DNA of 7,617 nt from Victivallales bacterium (GTDB lineage Bacteria; Verrucomicrobiota; Lentisphaeria; Victivallales; UBA1829). This document shows positions 5,364 to 7,617 of this stretch, one piece after another. The notes beneath the pieces are model-generated. The model did not search any database. It saw nothing but the letters and a program-made list of their open reading frames with translations, and had not been told where the DNA came from. Position 1 is the stretch's first letter; every line of letters begins with the position of its first letter. The stretch covers positions 1 through 7,617 of the forward strand of contig JAEEQO010000148.1 in assembly GCA_016285335.1 (NCBI GenBank). The letters are read 5' to 3'. The translations under genes were made by a program, and so were the position numbers.

Positions 5364-6584
5364 ATGCTGATGGAAGAATCGTTCCGCTGGTTCGGGCCGA
5401 ACGACCCGGTTTCGCTTCAGACGATCCGCCAGACCGGCGCGACCGGGGTCGTGACCTCGCTGCACCAGATCCCCTACGGCGAAGTCTGGACCGTGAAGGA
5501 CATCATGGAGCGCAAGGAAATGATCGAACGCGCCGGGCTGACCTGGAGCGCGGTCGAAAGCCTGCCCGTCCATGAGAACATCAAGACGAAGTCCGGCAAC
5601 TACGAGGAGCTGTACGAAAACTACCGCATCTCCCTGCGCAACCTCGGCCAGTGCGGCCTTTCCGTCATCACCTACAACTTCATGCCCGTGCTGGACTGGG
5701 TCCGCACCGACCTGAACTACGAGCTGCCCGACGGCTCCCGCACGCTCTTCTTCAACCGCACCAAGTTCGCGGCGTTCGACATCTTCATCCTCCAGCGGAA
5801 GAACGCCGAGGCGGACTTCGCGCCGGAGATCGTGGAGCGCGCGAAAAAGCTCTTCGAGAGCATGTCCCGCGAGGAAGCCAAGCAGTTCGAGCTCGACATC
5901 GTCGACAACTTCCCCGGCTTCAAAGGCGTCACGCTCGACGACGTCCGCGCCATGCTGTCCCGCTACGACGACATCGGCCGTAACGAGCTTAAGGCCAATC
6001 ACAAGGCGTTCCTGAACGCCGTCTGCCCCGCCGCAGAGGAAGCCGGCTGCCGGCTCGTCATTCACCCCGACGATCCGCCGTTCCCGATGCTCGGTCTCCC
6101 GCGCATCTTCAGCACGGCGCAGGACGTGACCGAACTCCTCGCCATGGACGACAGCCCCGCCAACGGCGTCTGCTTCTGCACCGGATCCTTCAGCGGCCGC
6201 GCGGAAAACGACCTGGTGCCGATGTTCAAAAGCTGCGCCGACCGGGTCGGATTCGTGCATCTGCGCAGCACCGAGCACACCCCCGAGGGAAATTTCTACG
6301 AGGCCAACCACCTGGAAGGCGTCGTGGACATGTACAACATGGTGAAGGCCGTCGTCGAGGAGCAGATCCGCCGCCTCGAATCCGGCCGCAAGGACTGGCG
6401 CATCGTGATGCGTCCGGACCATGGCCACGTGATCGCGAACGACCTCAACGCCACCGCGCCCATCACGCCCGGCTACTCCGCGCTCGGACGCATGAAGGGC
6501 CTCGCCGAGATTCGCGGCCTCGAATTCGGCATCCTGCACGCACTCTATCCGCAGTACCTGAAATACTGCATCAAGCAGGGCTGA
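5364..6584 (+). CDS. uxuA: Mannonate dehydratase
   Basis: Dehydrates D-mannonate to 2-dehydro-3-deoxy-D-gluconate (EC 4.2.1.8) in the glucuronate branch of hexuronate breakdown, using a divalent metal (Mn2+ or Fe2+) in a TIM-barrel fold. The start is ATG 5364, with AGGAGA at 5351-5356 and seven bases of spacing; a second ATG two codons later is less well placed. The product has 406 residues, close to E. coli UxuA (394). Family features are the N-terminal FRWFGPNDPVSL and the TGVVTSLHQIPYGEVW segment (about 27-42), ESLPVHENIK (65-74), YNFMPVLDW (104-112), HPDDPP (234-239), CTGSFSGR (272-279), FVHLRS (297-302) and RPDHGH (350-355). By comparison with characterised enzymes, the likely metal ligands are His234, Cys272, His299 and Asp352. 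All are present, so the enzyme is probably active. It is second in the operon behind the oxidoreductase that supplies or consumes mannonate, and the operon ends just after it with a strong terminator. Confidence 0.97.
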   Translation: MLMEESFRWFGPNDPVSLQTIRQTGATGVVTSLHQIPYGEVWTVKDIMERKEMIERAGLTWSAVESLPVHENIKTKSGNYEELYENYRISLRNLGQCGLSVITYNFMPVLDWVRTDLNYELPDGSRTLFFNRTKFAAFDIFILQRKNAEADFAPEIVERAKKLFESMSREEAKQFELDIVDNFPGFKGVTLDDVRAMLSRYDDIGRNELKANHKAFLNAVCPAAEEAGCRLVIHPDDPPFPMLGLPRIFSTAQDVTELLAMDDSPANGVCFCTGSFSGRAENDLVPMFKSCADRVGFVHLRSTEHTPEGNFYEANHLEGVVDMYNMVKAVVEEQIRRLESGRKDWRIVMRPDHGHVIANDLNATAPITPGYSALGRMKGLAEIRGLEFGILHALYPQYLKYCIKQG

Positions 6585-6611
6585 CGGATCCCCTGCCCCT
6601 CCGAAAAACAC

Positions 6612-6659
6612 ACGTCCGGGCGGCAGGTCATCGCGACCGCTTCCCGGGCGTTTTTTGTT
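6612..6659. terminator. Intrinsic terminator after uxuA, probably bidirectional
   Basis: ACGTCCGGG (6612-6620) pairs with CCCGGGCGT (6643-6651), with one G-U pair on the plus-strand RNA. An inner stem GGTC/GACC (6626-6629 and 6635-6638) closes a five-base loop. The right arm runs straight into TTTTTTGTT (6651-6659). On the left, AAAAA (6604-6608) gives a five-U run for transcripts coming from the other side. The gene on the minus strand ends at 6744, so the same hairpin can stop both convergent transcription units. It is the only clear intrinsic terminator in the window. Confidence 0.88.
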
Positions 6660-6743
6660 CCCCCGAAAAGATCGGACGCGGTATCCGGCGATAAAACTGG
6701 AAAACCGCGTCCGTCGTTGTGTTCGAACTGTATTTGTTTCGCC

Positions 6744-7617
6744 TCAGAGCATGATCTCGAACTCGGAGACGGCGGGAGCCGGGAGGCCGGATTTCGCGCG
6801 GAAGGTCACGCGGTAGAACAGAGCCTCGAACCTGCCATCCATCGGGATGGATTTCTCCGTGAACGCATCCGTTCCCGTCACCTCGGCGACGCGGGTCCAG
6901 TTCTCCTGATCCACGGAGCATTCCACCACGAAATCCCAGGCGGCTTCCTTCGCGAAAACGAGGCGGACCGATTTCGGCCTGATGATGCGTTCGGCGGAGA
7001 CGGTCAGGAAGCAGTTGTCCGCGGACTTCGCCTGATAGAACGTGTCCGGGCGGCCGTCGACCGCGCACGTGGCGGAATGGCCGTCGACGGATTCGGACGC
7101 CAGCGTGGGCTTGTCCAGCGCCATGTTCAGCGGCTTGTCGAGCGGTTTCGTGCCGACGAGCTCGCCGGTGAACTTGACGTACGGGCGGCTCTCGATGACC
7201 ACGGACTGTCCGGGCCGGAAGCCGGGGCCGCGCCTGGACGCGATTTCGATGCGGCCGGATTCGAGTCCGGGCGAAGTCGCCTCGATCACGGTCGTGCCGC
7301 TGTAGTAGGAACGGAAGTCGATGGAGCACTTGCCGTCGCGGATGGCGATGTCGGAATCCTTGTTGAACGTAATGGAGCGGCCGGTGGGGAATTCGCCGGG
7401 GCCGGAGACCACGCGGAACGTGACGTCCGGGCAGTTGCTGAGTTCTCTGCCCTGTGCGTCAACGATCGTGGCGATCAGCTGCACGTCGTCGGTGCCGTCG
7501 GCGAACATGCCCGCCTTGTCGGAGGTCAGGACGACCTTCGCCGGGGTGCCCTCGACGGGCCATTCCGGGTGCTTCACGCCGCCGAACACCTCGCGGTAGT
7601 AGTACCAGCGGCGTTTG
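6744..7617 (-). CDS. C-terminal part of a large glycoside hydrolase (GH2-like) with Ig-like and F5/8C domains
   Basis: The frame is open through the right edge of the window and stops at TGA (complement of 6744-6746), so 290 residues are visible and the start and catalytic domain lie outside. A GTG at 7589 is internal, since residues before it (KRRWYYYRE) continue the same conserved segment. Residues 1-25 (WYYYREVFGGVKHPEWPVEGTPA) resemble the part following the barrel in GH2 beta-galactosidase-like enzymes as I know them. Residues 25-126 look like the Ig-like C-terminal domain of such enzymes (VVLTSDKAGMFADGTDDVQL, IVDAQGREL, FRVVSGPGEF). Residues 163-290 look like an F5/8 type C (discoidin, CBM32-like) domain, with NMALDKPTLASES, AVDGRPDTFY and CSVDQENWTRVAEV. 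The usual Trp after VDGxxxT is replaced by Phe-Tyr. Such tails bind glycans on secreted or surface enzymes. Polymer specificity cannot be told from this part. It is convergent with uxuA and shares the terminator. GH2 is the best guess, but another multidomain hydrolase family is possible. Confidence 0.75.
   Translation of the reverse strand, partial: KRRWYYYREVFGGVKHPEWPVEGTPAKVVLTSDKAGMFADGTDDVQLIATIVDAQGRELSNCPDVTFRVVSGPGEFPTGRSITFNKDSDIAIRDGKCSIDFRSYYSGTTVIEATSPGLESGRIEIASRRGPGFRPGQSVVIESRPYVKFTGELVGTKPLDKPLNMALDKPTLASESVDGHSATCAVDGRPDTFYQAKSADNCFLTVSAERIIRPKSVRLVFAKEAAWDFVVECSVDQENWTRVAEVTGTDAFTEKSIPMDGRFEALFYRVTFRAKSGLPAPAVSEFEIML

Noticed and set aside
4454..5365. A 303-codon open frame on the minus strand opposite the oxidoreductase
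   Set aside because: The plus strand has the complete SDR motif set, and the antisense product is Ala/Val/His/Asp-rich with no recognisable motif.
5349..6611. A 420-codon open frame on the minus strand opposite uxuA
   Set aside because: It covers uxuA exactly in antisense. The plus strand encodes an unmistakable mannonate dehydratase, so this is a composition shadow.

Overview
The window looks like chromosome from a fairly GC-rich heterotrophic bacterium that degrades glycans. The uxuB-uxuA pair, the long C-terminal tail of a glycoside hydrolase carrying an F5/8 type C domain, and a secreted bacterial serpin together suggest a gut or sediment anaerobe of the PVC group, possibly Lentisphaerota (Victivallis-like). 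That placement is an inference from gene content and is only moderately secure. There are no tRNA or rRNA genes, CRISPR arrays, insertion sequences or phage genes that I can see.

The left part (1-2547) holds three plus-strand genes of unknown function that probably form one transcription unit. They are the tail of a truncated gene (1-333), a 547-residue exported or membrane-anchored protein with a C-terminal coiled coil (399-2042), and a 167-residue polytopic membrane protein that starts one base after the preceding stop (2044-2547). The coiled-coil part of the 547-residue protein is written in much more AT-rich DNA than the rest of the gene.

The middle (2695-4302) encodes an exported serpin with an N-terminal coiled-coil extension and an Ala/Pro linker. 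The serpin core motifs are clear and the hinge is largely canonical, but the reactive centre loop is long and glycine-rich. A short AT-rich element with an 8-bp direct repeat precedes it.

The right part (4303-6660) is a self-contained two-gene operon for hexuronate breakdown. It has a well-formed sigma-70-like promoter (TTGCAA-17-TATATT), a candidate operator over the predicted transcription start, an SDR-type D-mannonate oxidoreductase (uxuB), mannonate dehydratase (uxuA), and a strong, probably bidirectional, intrinsic terminator. UxuB interconverts D-fructuronate and D-mannonate, and UxuA dehydrates D-mannonate to 2-keto-3-deoxygluconate. The uronate isomerase, KDG kinase and KDPG aldolase that complete the route are not in the window.

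At the right edge, on the minus strand and convergent with uxuA, lies the C-terminal 290 residues of a large glycoside hydrolase (GH2-like), with an Ig-like domain followed by an F5/8C carbohydrate-binding-like domain. Its catalytic part is outside the window.

The part most worth a second look is the stretch from 399 to 4302: an anchored coiled-coil protein of unknown family, a small polytopic membrane protein, and a secreted serpin with an unusual loop.
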